Of a stretch of DNA of 33,160 bases, positions 7,445 to 14,050 are shown piece by piece. The position numbers and the translations under genes were made by a program. Under the pieces are notes generated by a model. That model saw only the letters and a program-made list of their open reading frames with translations, was not told where the DNA came from and made no database searches. This DNA comes from JAYFNU01 sp964622315. Lineage in GTDB: Bacteria; Bacillota; Clostridia; Oscillospirales; Ruminococcaceae. The first letter of the stretch is position 1. Every line of letters begins with the position of its first letter. The stretch covers positions 1 through 33,160 of the forward strand of contig CAZUOY010000015.1 in assembly GCA_964622315.1 (NCBI GenBank), given 5' to 3'.

Positions 7445-8112
7445 TATTTACTAACCTCCCCGCAGCCTTCGCAGCCGTCCTGACAGTTAAGGCATTTGTT
7501 TTCCGATTTAATAAGCTTTTTGCCCTTCGCCGCGAGTATAGCGGTTAGAAGCGCAATTAAACAGCCGAAGGTGAAGAAGCCGCCCGGTGCGCTCGTCATA
7601 ATACCGAGCGCGTAGCTTTCGGGGAAAAGACGGATTCCGAAGAAGGTACCCGAACCGAGTATCTCGCGTATTGTTCCCATTACGAGAAGCGCGAGGGTAA
7701 AGCCAAGCCCCATTCCGAGTCCGTCCAGCATTGAATCAAACACGGGGTTTTTCGAGGCAAACATCTCCGCGCGACCGAGTATAATGCAGTTGACGACTAT
7801 TAACGGAAGGTAGATACCGAGCGAGGCGTTAAGCGAGGGTAAAAACGCCTGAACCACCATCTGAACCACCGTAACGAAGCTTGCTATGACGGTTATGAAG
7901 GCTGGAATTCTAACCTTATCGGGGATTACCTTACGAAGCGCCGAGATTACCATGTTAGAACAGATAAGCACGAAGGTAGCGGCAAGCCCCATACCTACGC
8001 CCGCCTTAGCGGAAACCGATATCGCAAGGGTCGGGCAGGTGCCCAAAACAAGCCGTAAAACAGGGTTCTCATTAAGGAAACCGTTTGTAAGTATCTTAAG
8101 CTTCTCTTTCAT
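7444..8112 (-). CDS. rnfE: Rnf complex subunit E with a Cys-rich C-terminal tail
   Basis: RnfE is the membrane partner of RnfA. The sequence has NPVLRLVLGTCPTLAISVSA (from about 16) and IVVNCIILGRAE, the two inverted Cys-containing loops of the RnfA/RnfE fold, plus six TM segments. The protein has 222 residues. After the last TM helix it adds a soluble tail with Cys at 207, 210, 214 and 217 (C-x2-C-x3-C-x2-C, within KCLNCQDGCEGCG), which is not part of the core fold. The tail might bind a metal or Fe-S cluster on the cytoplasmic side. This is an inference. Confidence 0.95.
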   Translation of the reverse strand: MKEKLKILTNGFLNENPVLRLVLGTCPTLAISVSAKAGVGMGLAATFVLICSNMVISALRKVIPDKVRIPAFITVIASFVTVVQMVVQAFLPSLNASLGIYLPLIVVNCIILGRAEMFASKNPVFDSMLDGLGMGLGFTLALLVMGTIREILGSGTFFGIRLFPESYALGIMTSAPGGFFTFGCLIALLTAILAAKGKKLIKSENKCLNCQDGCEGCGEVSK

Positions 8113-8114
8113 TG

Positions 8115-8639
8115 TTAACCCTCCTTTACCGCGTTGTAGGCGTCAAACGCGGCGTTAACCGCTTTTATTACAGCCTTGCTTGAGATTGTCGCGCCGCTTA
8201 TTGTGTCGATAGAATCCGCGCCGTCCGTAAGCCCGACAAATTTATCGGTAAAGGCGGGAAGTGCGGTTTTTCCGCCGACAGTGGCGGTCTCGCCCGAGGC
8301 GTCCACCTTGACGGCTATGACCTTTCCCGCGCTGTCAAAACCGACCGTTACGCCCACGGCACCGCCGTAGCCGTTAGCAGAGGCGGTAATTACATAGCCG
8401 CTGCCGCCGTCATCTTTATAAACGCTTTCAACGTTTTTTACGTCGCAAGAAATCTCGGTAAAGTCGGTAGCGTTCGGGAGCATCTCCTTTCGAGTCGCCT
8501 CCGCTGCGGCGAGATTCGCCTGCTCTATCAGCGGGGCGGTAAGCTCGTTCGTAAAGCCGAGCGCGAGCGAGGCGATTACGCATATAATAGTTAGCACCAC
8601 TATGGGTTTCAGGGTTTCGCTCCAGAGGTTACTTTTCAT
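8115..8639 (-). CDS. rnfG: Rnf complex subunit G, covalent flavoprotein
   Basis: RnfG has one N-terminal membrane anchor (about 10-30) and an extracytoplasmic domain carrying covalently bound FMN. The FMN-attachment signature DTISGATISSKAV is present, with Thr151 as the expected flavin-phosphate acceptor. The frame is open further upstream to 8711, but that extension is an Arg/Lys-rich stretch inside rnfD. The ATG at 8639 gives the normal start MKSNLWSETLKP. This start overlaps the end of rnfD by 11 bases. Length 174 residues, within family range. Confidence 0.94.
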   Translation of the reverse strand: MKSNLWSETLKPIVVLTIICVIASLALGFTNELTAPLIEQANLAAAEATRKEMLPNATDFTEISCDVKNVESVYKDDGGSGYVITASANGYGGAVGVTVGFDSAGKVIAVKVDASGETATVGGKTALPAFTDKFVGLTDGADSIDTISGATISSKAVIKAVNAAFDAYNAVKEG

Positions 8640-9597
8640 TTTTTGTCGCCTCCGTCGCTTTCTCTTTCTTTGTCTTCTCCGTTCCGAACGGACGGGGGCG
8701 GCAAAGGTCATTTATGTAAGGAACTAAGAGATTCATAAGAAGTATTGCATAGGAAACGCCCTCGGTGGAATTCGCGAAGGTACGTATAAGCGCCGTGAGA
8801 AGACCGCAGCCGAAACCGAACACGAGCTTTCCGAGCGGTGTATAGGGTGAGGTAACATAGTCTGTCGCCATAAATATCGCGCCGATAAAAAGGCCGCCTG
8901 AAAGGATTGAAAGCAGTGGCGCCGAGCAGCCGAACGCCCACGAGAATAAAAGGGTTGAGCCGATGTAGGCGAGCGGTATGGTGGGGTAAATAACACGGCG
9001 GAAGCAAAGATAAATTCCGCCGAGCAGAAGCGCCGCACAGCTGGTTTCGCCAAGCACGCCGCCGTGGTTGCCAAGAAAGAGTGTAAGAGCGTCAAGACTT
9101 TCAGCACCGCCGAATTTTACAAGCCGAAGCGGTGTCGCCGAGGAGAGCACGTCAACCGCGCCCTTCGGAAAGCCGTAGCTTGTCATTGCGCCCGCAAATG
9201 AAATGGCGAGCACCACTCGTCCGGCGAGCGCGGGGTTCATAAAATTGCAGCCTATGCCGCCGAAAAGCTGTTTTACAATAACTATTGCTACAAAGCTTCC
9301 GACAACAGCCATCCAAACGGGCAGAGTGGAGGGAAGGTTCATAGCGAGCAGCATTCCCGTGACAACCGCGGAAAGGTCGCCTATCGGCTGTTTCTTTTTA
9401 AGAAGCAGACTGTAAAGCGCCTCAAAGCCGACACAGGAAACCACGCAGACGGCAATAAGAAGCAAGCTTCGCAGACCGAAGAAGTATACAGCCGCCGCCG
9501 AGGCGGGAATAAGCGCGATGACAACGTCGAGCATTATCGAGCGGGTAGTTCTGCCGCTCACAAAATGGGGCGACGAGGTAACAGTCAGATTGTTCAT
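8629..9597 (-). CDS. rnfD: Rnf complex subunit D, membrane flavoprotein
   Basis: RnfD is a multi-span membrane subunit homologous to NqrB, with a covalently bound FMN. The 322-residue protein has about nine hydrophobic segments. Recognisable blocks are TTRSIMLDVVIALIPA near the start, GGIGCNFMNPALAGRVVL in the middle and VDVLSSATPLR, in which Thr155 is the expected FMN attachment site, and FMATDYVTSPYTPLG near the end. It starts in an ATGA overlap with rnfC (9594-9597). The C-terminus is Lys/Glu-rich. Confidence 0.95.
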   Translation of the reverse strand: MNNLTVTSSPHFVSGRTTRSIMLDVVIALIPASAAAVYFFGLRSLLLIAVCVVSCVGFEALYSLLLKKKQPIGDLSAVVTGMLLAMNLPSTLPVWMAVVGSFVAIVIVKQLFGGIGCNFMNPALAGRVVLAISFAGAMTSYGFPKGAVDVLSSATPLRLVKFGGAESLDALTLFLGNHGGVLGETSCAALLLGGIYLCFRRVIYPTIPLAYIGSTLLFSWAFGCSAPLLSILSGGLFIGAIFMATDYVTSPYTPLGKLVFGFGCGLLTALIRTFANSTEGVSYAILLMNLLVPYINDLCRPRPFGTEKTKKEKATEATKNEK

Positions 9598-10913
9598 TTT
9601 TTTACCGCCGCCTTTCTAATCTTTAGCTTTGCGAGACGCATTATTTGTGTTATAGGTCTGCGCGCGGGACACATAAAGGTGCAGCAGCCGCATTCCATAC
9701 AGTTGCTGGTGCCGAGCTTGTTTAGAAGCGGAATGTCGTCGCTCTCATAGGCTATCTGAATCTCCGCGGGAGAGAGAAGCATAGGACAGGTGTTTACACA
9801 GCGTCCGCAGTGAATGCAGGGATTATCCTCTGTGAGCGGAGCGCTTTTTTCCGTGAGCGCAAGAATAGCGTTGGTGTTCTTTACTATCGGGTAGTCGTCA
9901 GTGTACAGCGCCGTTCCCATCATCGGGCCGCCGAGAAGGAGCTTCTCTATCTCGCCAGTATAACCGCCGCACGCCTCGACTATATCCGCTATGCTTGTGC
10001 CTATTGGAACAAGCAGGTTTCCGCCGTTATTGATTCCGTCGCCGCTTACTGTTACCCGCCTTGAGACAAGCGGCATACCCGTTTTTAAGTAACGCGCAAT
10101 GTAAGCGACAGTACCGATGTTGAGTATTACAACCCCTGCGTCGCTCGGAAGCTTTCCGGCGCGAACAGCGCGGCCTGTGGTGTTGGCAATGAGCGTTTTT
10201 TCCGCGCCTTGAGGGTAACTGCTTTTCAGCGCCTTTATCTCAAACTCACCCTTTGCCTTTTCAGAGAGTATGCGAATTGCCTCGGGCTTGTTGTTTTCAA
10301 TTCCGATTATTGCGCGTTTTAGTCCTAAAAGCGCCTTTACTCTCAACACGCCCTCGACAATATCGTCGGGGTTTTCAATCATCTCGCGGTAGTCGCTTGT
10401 TATGTATGGCTCACATTCCGCGCCGTTAATTACAAGGGTATCAACCGTCGCCCCTTTCGGCACGGCAAGCTTCACGTTAGTCGGAAAACCCGCGCCGCCA
10501 AGTCCGACAAGACCGGAATGCGCCATCGCCTCAACGAGACTTTGTGCGTCGGTCACTTCGGGAGGCGCTATGGAGGAATCGGGACGGAATTTTCCGTCGC
10601 TTTCCACTACCACCGCGTCAACATGCTGACCCGAGGGGGTAAGCACAGTGATTATGTCGGTAACCTTTCCGCTTACCGAGGAATGTATGTCGGCGCTGAT
10701 AAAGCCGTTTGCCTCGCCGACCTTCGTACCGACGAAGACCTCGTCGCCCTTACTTACGCAGACATTTGCGGGCGCGCCGATATGCTGCGACATTAGAAGG
10801 GTAACCTTCGCGGGCTTTAAAAGCTCGCGCGTCGCCTCGTTCTCTGTAAGCTTACGGTGGGGAACCTTAACGCCGCGTATTCTCGGCGCTTTAAGAAAAA
10901 TATCCTTTGCCAC
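9594..10913 (-). CDS. rnfC: Rnf complex subunit C, NADH-binding Fe-S flavoprotein
   Basis: RnfC is the peripheral cytoplasmic subunit that exchanges electrons with NAD+/NADH. VGLGGAGFPTNVKL and INGAECEPYITSDYREM are the FMN and nucleotide-binding blocks shared with complex I NuoF. Two 4Fe-4S motifs near the C-terminus read CIHCGRCVNTCP and CMECGCCTFMCP. I chose the GTG at 10913, which gives 439 residues and begins VAKDIFLKAPR. It lies 11 bases after an AAAGGAG SD (10925-10931). An in-frame TTG at 10949 would overlap the preceding gene and has no SD. It is the first gene of the Rnf block, 25 bases after the GT2 gene. Confidence 0.94.
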   Translation of the reverse strand: MAKDIFLKAPRIRGVKVPHRKLTENEATRELLKPAKVTLLMSQHIGAPANVCVSKGDEVFVGTKVGEANGFISADIHSSVSGKVTDIITVLTPSGQHVDAVVVESDGKFRPDSSIAPPEVTDAQSLVEAMAHSGLVGLGGAGFPTNVKLAVPKGATVDTLVINGAECEPYITSDYREMIENPDDIVEGVLRVKALLGLKRAIIGIENNKPEAIRILSEKAKGEFEIKALKSSYPQGAEKTLIANTTGRAVRAGKLPSDAGVVILNIGTVAYIARYLKTGMPLVSRRVTVSGDGINNGGNLLVPIGTSIADIVEACGGYTGEIEKLLLGGPMMGTALYTDDYPIVKNTNAILALTEKSAPLTEDNPCIHCGRCVNTCPMLLSPAEIQIAYESDDIPLLNKLGTSNCMECGCCTFMCPARRPITQIMRLAKLKIRKAAVKK

Positions 10914-10938
10914 CTTGCTGTTGTCTCCTTTCGGCAGC

Positions 10939-11871
10939 TTATATAACAAAAAACTGCCCTATATTTCTTAAAAATGTGTTTTTGAAAAACCTGTATTTAA
11001 TAATTATCGCTATTCTTGAAAGCTTGCGCTTTCTCGCAAGACTCGCGTAAGCGAGGCAGAGCTTCCGCTGTTCGCTCGTAAGGCGACTGCTGAAGGTTTC
11101 GGCGAAGCACGCCGCCTGAGCTTCCATTGAAGCGTAAACCGCCTTCAGTTTCTTTCGTTTGGAGAGCTTCTGCGCCGAGGCGCGAAGGTCGTGCGCGTCG
11201 TAGGCACCGACGGAGTTTCCGCCATGCTGACGATACAGAATAAGCGGCTCGTATATCACCGATATCTTCCCGAATGCCGAGGCGGCAAGAGCAAGCCACC
11301 AGTCGTGCATTACCGAGCTGTTCGGCTGTTCGTCTACAAGCGAGCGAAGCGCTTTGTTTATCATAACGGTACAGCCCGTTACGTTATTCTGCGCAAGCAG
11401 CTCGCGAAGTGAATTTCGTTCAGGCGAGAGCTTTTCATACTCAAAAAGCGAGCCTGCGATTAGGGAAAGGTCCTCGTTAACTACCGAAAGGTCGCCGTGA
11501 ACGAGTATGGGCGTGTTGGAGCCGAAAAGCGTCTCCTGCTCGCGCATGCGCTCAAGGGTCTTTTCAATTTTGTTCGGAAGCCAAACGTCGTCCGCGTCGG
11601 CGAACATTATATAATCGCCCTCGCATGAAAGGAGCAGACGAAAGAAGTTATTCTGCGCGCTTCCGCTTCTTTCTTTGCCGTCGATAAAGCGAACCCTTCC
11701 GTCTGAAAGGAAAGAGGAGGCAACCGTGACGGTGGCGTCGTCGCTCTTATCGTCGCGTATAACAAGCTCAAGGTCCGAATGGGTCTGTGCGAGTATTGAC
11801 TCGATAAGCTCGGCTATATACGGCTCGCTGTTATAGGCGGCGAGCAGCACTGATACCTTCGGCAAACGCAT
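10939..11871 (-). CDS. Family 2 glycosyltransferase
   Basis: A GT-A fold transferase that uses a nucleotide sugar, likely for cell-surface polysaccharide. It opens with PKVSVLLAAYNSEPYIAELI, followed by ILAQTHSDLELVIRDDKSDD, the typical GT2 nucleotide-binding start. MFADADDVWLPNKIEKTL carries the DxD-type metal site. No transmembrane segments stand out, so it is cytoplasmic or peripheral. The ATG at 11871 is only 2 bases from AAGGAGG (11874-11880). The in-frame TTG two codons later (11865) is 8 bases away and could be the true start. Its close linkage to rnfC is probably positional rather than functional. Confidence 0.87.
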   Translation of the reverse strand: MRLPKVSVLLAAYNSEPYIAELIESILAQTHSDLELVIRDDKSDDATVTVASSFLSDGRVRFIDGKERSGSAQNNFFRLLLSCEGDYIMFADADDVWLPNKIEKTLERMREQETLFGSNTPILVHGDLSVVNEDLSLIAGSLFEYEKLSPERNSLRELLAQNNVTGCTVMINKALRSLVDEQPNSSVMHDWWLALAASAFGKISVIYEPLILYRQHGGNSVGAYDAHDLRASAQKLSKRKKLKAVYASMEAQAACFAETFSSRLTSEQRKLCLAYASLARKRKLSRIAIIIKYRFFKNTFLRNIGQFFVI

Positions 11872-11891
11872 AACCTCCTTTGCAATAACGT

Positions 11892-11917
11892 AAAAACAGC
11901 CCGCGTTACCTGCGGGC
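11892..11917 (-). terminator. Terminator after the DUF4358 lipoprotein gene
   Basis: Read on the minus strand, GCCCGC (from 11917) pairs with GCGGGC (to 11899) around a 7-nt loop. A TGTTTTTA tract (11898-11891) follows. It lies between the lipoprotein stop (11933) and the GT2 start (11871). Confidence 0.75.
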
Positions 11918-11932
11918 GGTTTTGAATACAAA

Positions 11933-12397
11933 CTATTTTACGAGCGCCGCGGTTACAAGATTCTCGGCTTGGTTATAGTCCTTAGCGGATACAAAAACAA
12001 CGTATTTACCAGCTCTTACAAGCGTCGCGTTTTCAATTCGGGGAAGCGCTTCGGTCTTGTAGGTCGAGTAGGTCTCGTAAAGCCACGTTTTATGCTCCTC
12101 AAGCGCGGAATAAACCTTTTTTGCGTCCGCCTCCGAGTTGCAGGTAAAGATTCCGTACTCCTCGCCCGTCGCGCCCGCGCCCATAAAGAAGGTTATGTCA
12201 GAGCAAAGGGTAACGTCCACGCCGGTGTTGTTCTCGGTATTTGCGTCCGAAAGCTCGACAAGCTCGTCCTCAAAGATTTCCGACGCGGCAAGAGAGGAAG
12301 CAAGCCCCTCGGCGTCAAGCGAGGAATATTGCGAGCCGCAAGCGGCAAGGGTAAGTACAAAAACAAATATAACCGCCGCAGTAACAATTCTTTTCAT
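11933..12397 (-). CDS. DUF4358-like lipoprotein
   Basis: A 154-residue secreted lipoprotein. The signal peptide is MKRIVTAAVIFVFVLTLAAC with the lipobox LAAC, so Cys20 would be lipidated and the protein tethered to the outer membrane face. The mature part fits the DUF4358 pattern: FTCNSEADAKKVYSALEEHK, a mid-chain aromatic Y-rich segment, and GKYVVFVSAKDYNQAENLV. Function of the family is unknown. A TTGACA-17-TAAAAT promoter lies upstream and a terminator follows. A second, divergent member of the same family is encoded at 18233-18700. Confidence 0.78.
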   Translation of the reverse strand: MKRIVTAAVIFVFVLTLAACGSQYSSLDAEGLASSLAASEIFEDELVELSDANTENNTGVDVTLCSDITFFMGAGATGEEYGIFTCNSEADAKKVYSALEEHKTWLYETYSTYKTEALPRIENATLVRAGKYVVFVSAKDYNQAENLVTAALVK

Positions 12398-12431
12398 ATA
12401 GACAACTCCATTTCATTAATCATACAAAAGA

Positions 12432-12460
12432 ATTTTAGCCTAAGAAGGCGTAGTTGTCAA
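12432..12460 (-). promoter_or_regulatory. Sigma-A promoter of the DUF4358 lipoprotein gene
   Basis: On the minus strand TTGACA (12455-12460) and TAAAAT (12432-12437) are 17 bases apart, ending 34 bases before the ATG at 12397. Confidence 0.75.
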
Positions 12461-12508
12461 TTCAAAAGGTAAATACTTCGTTAATTATTATTATTTACGA
12501 AAAAACTG

Positions 12509-12517
12509 TGCTATAAT
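12509..12517 (+). promoter_or_regulatory. Extended -10 promoter reading antisense to the 117-residue gene
   Basis: TGCTATAAT is a perfect extended -10 element on the plus strand, at the 3' end of the minus-strand gene 12511-12864. The AT-rich upstream has only a weak -35 (TTATTA). A transcript would start near 12524, run opposite to the whole minus-strand gene and reach the ECF gene at 12939. Confidence 0.45.
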
Positions 12518-12864
12518 ATAGTATCAGGGATAAAGGCGGCGAAGGCGACAATCGCCCTTCTGTGACACGGACAGGCGTTCTTGCAAAGCGTAGCAATCCG
12601 AGAGCGGCTTATAACCAGAAAGCCAGATTGCGTAAACGCGTGAAGCATGCCCTCACCCGAGACGGTCTCGCCCGCAAAGAGCGGACGGCTGCCGAACGAA
12701 AGCTCGCCGAACAAAGCCACGGCAAGGTCGTCGCGGGTAAGAAGAAAGCGTCGGTTATTCTCCAGCTCCTCGTACCGCGCCGCGACGCAGCATAGAAGCA
12801 GCATTACATCTTCGGCGCTCAGCGTGCGGAAAACGCTGCTGTTTAAAAGAGTTTCGCGATTCAT
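12511..12864 (-). CDS. Hypothetical protein, 117 residues
   Basis: I do not recognise a family. The product starts MNRETLLNSSVFRTLSAEDV and ends with a Cys-containing stretch, CKNACPCHRRAIVAFAAF. No signal peptide or convincing membrane helix is visible. The start is supported by an AAGGAG SD six to seven bases before the ATG, which is better than any overlapping plus-strand alternative. It is divergent from the ECF transporter gene (75 bases between starts). Alternative frames on the plus strand (12562-12795, 12647-13156) lack comparable support. The C-terminal Cys cluster could bind metal, but this is only a guess. Confidence 0.5.
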   Translation of the reverse strand: MNRETLLNSSVFRTLSAEDVMLLLCCVAARYEELENNRRFLLTRDDLAVALFGELSFGSRPLFAGETVSGEGMLHAFTQSGFLVISRSRIATLCKNACPCHRRAIVAFAAFIPDTIL

Positions 12865-12886
12865 AGGCGGCTCCTTATTTCACCGA

Positions 12887-12903
12887 TTACCCGCAAGGGG
12901 TAA
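12887..12903. other. Small hairpin in the ECF gene leader
   Basis: TTACCC (12887-12892) pairs with GGGTAA (12898-12903) around a 5-nt loop, between the divergent starts at 12864 and 12939. It does not match a riboswitch class I can recognise by eye, such as preQ1 or FMN. Confidence 0.3.
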
Positions 12904-12938
12904 ACATAAATATTCCGTGAGGAAAGGGGAAAAGAGAA

Positions 12939-13541
12939 ATGAAAGACAATTCAAAATCTGTAAGAACGATGGTCACCGTGGGGCTTATGGCGGCGCTGGT
13001 TTTCATCTTCACCTACATACGTATAGAAATACCCGTTTCCATAACGGGTGGCAAGACCATGCTTCATCTCGGAAACGTTATGTGCATTCTGTCGGCGCTT
13101 TTGTTCGGAAAATGGAAAGGCGGGCTTGCCGCGGGCTTTGGCTCAATGTTCTTTGACCTTTTTGACCCGCTTTATCTTCCGGAATGCTGGATTACGTTCA
13201 TTATGAAGTTTTCCATGGCGTTCATTGCTGGCTTTATCGCTTACGGCTTTTCAAAATCCGCCGATAGCGGCTCAACAAAGAAGGCGGCGGGCTTTCGCAT
13301 TGCGCTCGGCGCGGTGTGCGGCGCGCTTTCCTACGTCGTACTTTATATGACGAAAACCTATATCGTAGAACGGCTTGTAAAAGGCTTTGAGCTTGAGGTT
13401 GTCTACGCAACAATGATAACGAAGGGAACGGTTTCGCTTGTAAACGCGACGATTGCGGCGGTAGCGTCGCTGCTTCTGCTCTCCGCTATTCGGCCTGCGC
13501 TCAAAAAATCCGAGCTTGCGGGAAAGCTGGGGGTTATGTAA
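12939..13541 (+). CDS. ECF transporter S component, substrate unknown
   Basis: Energy-coupling-factor S components bind a vitamin or similar small molecule in the membrane and work with a shared EcfA/EcfT module, which is not in this window. The 200-residue protein has about six hydrophobic segments and fits the family pattern: VGLMAALVFIFTYIRIEIP near the N-terminus, then LGNVMCILSALLFGKWKGGL and a GFGSMFFDLFDPLYLPE loop. The substrate cannot be named from sequence. No vitamin riboswitch is recognisable in the leader. The ATG follows GAGGAAAGGGG. It is followed 3 bases later by trmL. Confidence 0.82.
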   Translation: MKDNSKSVRTMVTVGLMAALVFIFTYIRIEIPVSITGGKTMLHLGNVMCILSALLFGKWKGGLAAGFGSMFFDLFDPLYLPECWITFIMKFSMAFIAGFIAYGFSKSADSGSTKKAAGFRIALGAVCGALSYVVLYMTKTYIVERLVKGFELEVVYATMITKGTVSLVNATIAAVASLLLLSAIRPALKKSELAGKLGVM

Positions 13542-13544
13542 CAG

Positions 13545-14030
13545 TTGGCGCTGAATATTGTTTTAATTGAACCGCAGATACCCCAAAACACGGGAAATGT
13601 AGCGAGAACCTGCGCGGCAACAGGCTCGCGGCTTCATCTTATTGAGCCTATGGGCTTTCGCGTGGACGATGCGAAGCTTAAACGAGCGGGGCTTGACTAT
13701 TGGCATCTGCTCGACATTACATACTACAAAAACACAGCAGAGTTTTTTGAAAAGAACAAAGGGGAGTTTCACTACTTCACCACGAAGGGAAAAAAGCTTT
13801 ACAGCGAGGCTGTCTATTCAGACGGCTGTTACCTCGTCTTCGGACGTGAGGATAAGGGGATTGACGAGGCTATTCTTTACAACAACTACGACCGCTGCGT
13901 AAGGCTTCCGATGATAGACGACGCAAGAAGTCTAAACCTTTCAAACACGGTCGCCGTCGCCGCCTACGAGGCACTGCGGCAAAATTCATTTTTTTCGCTC
14001 AAAACACAAGGTTCGCTAACAAAATATTAA
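13545..14030 (+). CDS. trmL: tRNA (cytidine/uridine-34-2'-O)-methyltransferase TrmL
   Basis: TrmL methylates the ribose of wobble base 34 in leucine tRNAs using S-adenosylmethionine. The 161-residue protein is the typical length of this SPOUT enzyme and has its three motifs: IEPQIPQNTGNVARTCAATG at the N-terminus, VFGREDKGI, and SLNLSNTVAVAAYEALRQ, which form the trefoil-knot cofactor site. The start is a TTG at 13545, three bases after the ECF stop at 13541; upstream GGGGG is a weak SD, so translation is probably coupled to the ECF gene. Confidence 0.95.
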   Translation: MALNIVLIEPQIPQNTGNVARTCAATGSRLHLIEPMGFRVDDAKLKRAGLDYWHLLDITYYKNTAEFFEKNKGEFHYFTTKGKKLYSEAVYSDGCYLVFGREDKGIDEAILYNNYDRCVRLPMIDDARSLNLSNTVAVAAYEALRQNSFFSLKTQGSLTKY

Positions 14031-14050
14031 TTAAAAAAGGAAGAAAGGCT

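Noticed and set aside
8640..8711. Upstream extension of rnfG with an Arg/Lys-rich start
   Set aside because: It lies inside rnfD and is not seen in RnfG; the ATG at 8639 gives a normal membrane anchor.
12865..12938. Possible vitamin riboswitch before the ECF gene
   Set aside because: The leader has only a small hairpin and does not show the conserved elements of FMN, TPP, preQ1 or cobalamin riboswitches that I can recognise.
12647..13156. 169-codon plus-strand frame overlapping the ECF gene
   Set aside because: Overlaps the well-supported ECF S component in another frame, and its product is low-complexity and basic.
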